Assembly: GCA_964596405.1 (NCBI GenBank)
Contig: CAZQSS010000023.1
Span: 1-13,155 of the forward strand
Length of the DNA stretch: 13,155 bases
Direction of reading: 5' to 3'
DNA from: CAZQSS01 sp964596405
GTDB lineage: Bacteria > Patescibacteriota > Patescibacteriia > Magasanikbacterales > UBA10003
The translations under genes and the position numbers were made by a program. Numbering within the stretch: position 1 is the stretch's first letter; the number at the start of each line of letters is the position of its first letter. The notes under the pieces were generated by a model. The model searched no databases, was not told where the DNA came from, and was given only the letters and a program-made list of their open reading frames with translations. Of this stretch, positions 12,288 to 13,155 are shown piece after piece.

Positions 12288-13155
12288 ATGTTCAATCTGA
12301 TTTTAATTTTAATTATTTTCTTGTCGGGTTTCCCGTTTTCGGATACTGTTTTTGCGGCCGCTACGAGCAGTATTACTATCAGCGTGAAGATTCCGCCCCG
12401 GCCTGGTTTTCCGCCGGCTCAACCGCCGGCGTCGGGCGGTGGGGGCGGCGGTTGGGTTTTACCCGCGCCCCTCCCCACCAAAGTCGTGGTTAAAGGATTT
12501 TCTTCGCCGCGCGCGTTTGTCTATATATATAAGGATGGAAAATTGGCGGCGACTTTGACCGCCACGCCGTCAGGAACTTTTTTTTACGAATTAACCGGTC
12601 TTTACGGCCGAATCTACGAATTTGCTTTTGCCGCTGAGGACCAGGCCAAGCGGCTAACGATGACAGTTTCCGTCAAAGTCAGCGTTTTGGAAGGCGCCAT
12701 CACCACCATTGAAAACATTTTTTTGCCGCCTACTTTTGAGATTAGTCCGCGCAATGTAACGCGGGGCGAAAAATTGATTTTGTTCGGCGCCACGTATCCC
12801 AAAAGTACGGTCACGGCGGTTATCGTTTCACGCGATCTGACCAAGCAGGCCATGGCCGATGCCGGCGGCGTTTGGCAGATGGATTTTGACAGCCAACTGT
12901 TTCCTGAGGGCGCTTATGGGGCGCGGGCCAGCGCGCAAAGCCCGGCCGGACTGCAGAGTCCGGCCACCGGACAAATTTTATTTACGGTCACGGCGGCGGC
13001 GGGCCAGTGTCGCGGCGCCGATATCAATCGAGATGGAAAAGTGAATATCTACGATTTCAGCATTCTGATGTTTTGGTGGCGGGCCGCCAAAGTCGTTCAT
13101 CCTTGCGTGGATATTAATAAAGACGGCAAAGTTAATCTGATTGATTTTAGCATCA
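12288..13155 (+). CDS. Secreted protein with C-terminal type I dockerin; 3' end beyond the window
   Basis: The frame from the ATG at 12288 is open to the window end (289 codons); a short overlapping frame from 12281 is spurious. A signal peptide (about residues 1-24, ending TVFAA) is followed by a Pro/Gly-rich linker with six Gly in a row. Two Ig-like beta domains come next (about 65-135 and 140-235, the second starting near FEISPRNVTRGEKLILFGAT). The end is a dockerin: the calcium-binding loops D-I-N-R-D-G-K-V-N-I-Y-D-F and D-I-N-K-D-G-K-V-N-L-I-D-F, separated by LMFWWRAAKVVHPC. Dockerins bind cohesin modules and hold proteins in surface complexes. No cohesin is recognised in the window, so the partner must be elsewhere or be a non-classical receptor. 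Residues after the second loop are unseen. Confidence 0.88.
   Translation, partial: MFNLILILIIFLSGFPFSDTVFAAATSSITISVKIPPRPGFPPAQPPASGGGGGGWVLPAPLPTKVVVKGFSSPRAFVYIYKDGKLAATLTATPSGTFFYELTGLYGRIYEFAFAAEDQAKRLTMTVSVKVSVLEGAITTIENIFLPPTFEISPRNVTRGEKLILFGATYPKSTVTAVIVSRDLTKQAMADAGGVWQMDFDSQLFPEGAYGARASAQSPAGLQSPATGQILFTVTAAAGQCRGADINRDGKVNIYDFSILMFWWRAAKVVHPCVDINKDGKVNLIDFSI

Noticed and set aside
12434..12456. G-quadruplex-like run
   Set aside because: Fully explained by codons for the Gly-rich linker; G-tracts are uneven and no regulatory context is seen.
12281..12493. 70-aa open frame at the start of the last gene
   Set aside because: Wrong frame; the frame from 12288 has a signal peptide, Ig-like domains and a dockerin and stays open to the end.

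Overview
The window looks like a piece of a Candidate Phyla Radiation (Patescibacteria) genome, most likely a Parcubacteria-type lineage. The grounds are moderate GC, the standard genetic code (TGA, TAG and TAA all end genes), short genes of unknown function, a perfect CCTGCCTGCC/GGCAGGCAGG palindrome, Bro-N/antirepressor-like genes in tandem, and a run of secreted beta-rich proteins of the kind common in that group. This placement is inference; the window holds no rRNA or ribosomal protein gene to confirm it.

Left part (1-2312): the 3' part of a tRNA-Arg gene is followed by partial copies of its own 3' end mixed with four strong hairpins. Then come an unrecognised helical protein (268-969), a shared terminator, and a convergent small Cys-rich protein on the minus strand (1020-1361). 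That gene and an unusual GC-rich gene (1567-2262) diverge from overlapping promoters. The GC-rich gene is a self-contained unit with its own promoter, structured leader, strong ribosome binding site and terminator, and its base and codon use differ sharply from its neighbours.

Middle part (2313-5214): a tandem array of BRO/DinD-like genes holds two intact copies (2607-3446 and 4005-4850) around a broken, rearranged copy (3518-3923). Each copy is followed by a related leader-like block: CCATARCCAA, then a GA dinucleotide tract of varying length. Inside the broken copy lies a minus-strand promoter plus hairpin terminator that could make an RNA of about 55 nt. Two terminators close the array.

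Right part (5215-13155): a probable operon of exported and membrane proteins. It starts with a surface protein (5215-6795) and a small secreted protein (6921-7601). Then a two-gene module appears twice: a secreted beta-sandwich protein with a shared C-terminal domain ending in GxYxTTxxYV, followed by a membrane-anchored protein with N-x-G-x-E-P-L-A-V and P-G-G-x-Y motifs (7607-8701 with 8708-9709, and 9908-11095 with 11251-12279). The window ends inside a secreted protein with a type I dockerin (12288 onward). The layout resembles the WxL / DUF916 cell-surface complexes of Gram-positive bacteria, but no true WxL motif is seen. The three larger intergenic gaps in this operon (6796-6920, 9710-9907 and 11096-11250) all carry strong potential RNA structures without U-tracts, so they are more likely leaders than terminators.
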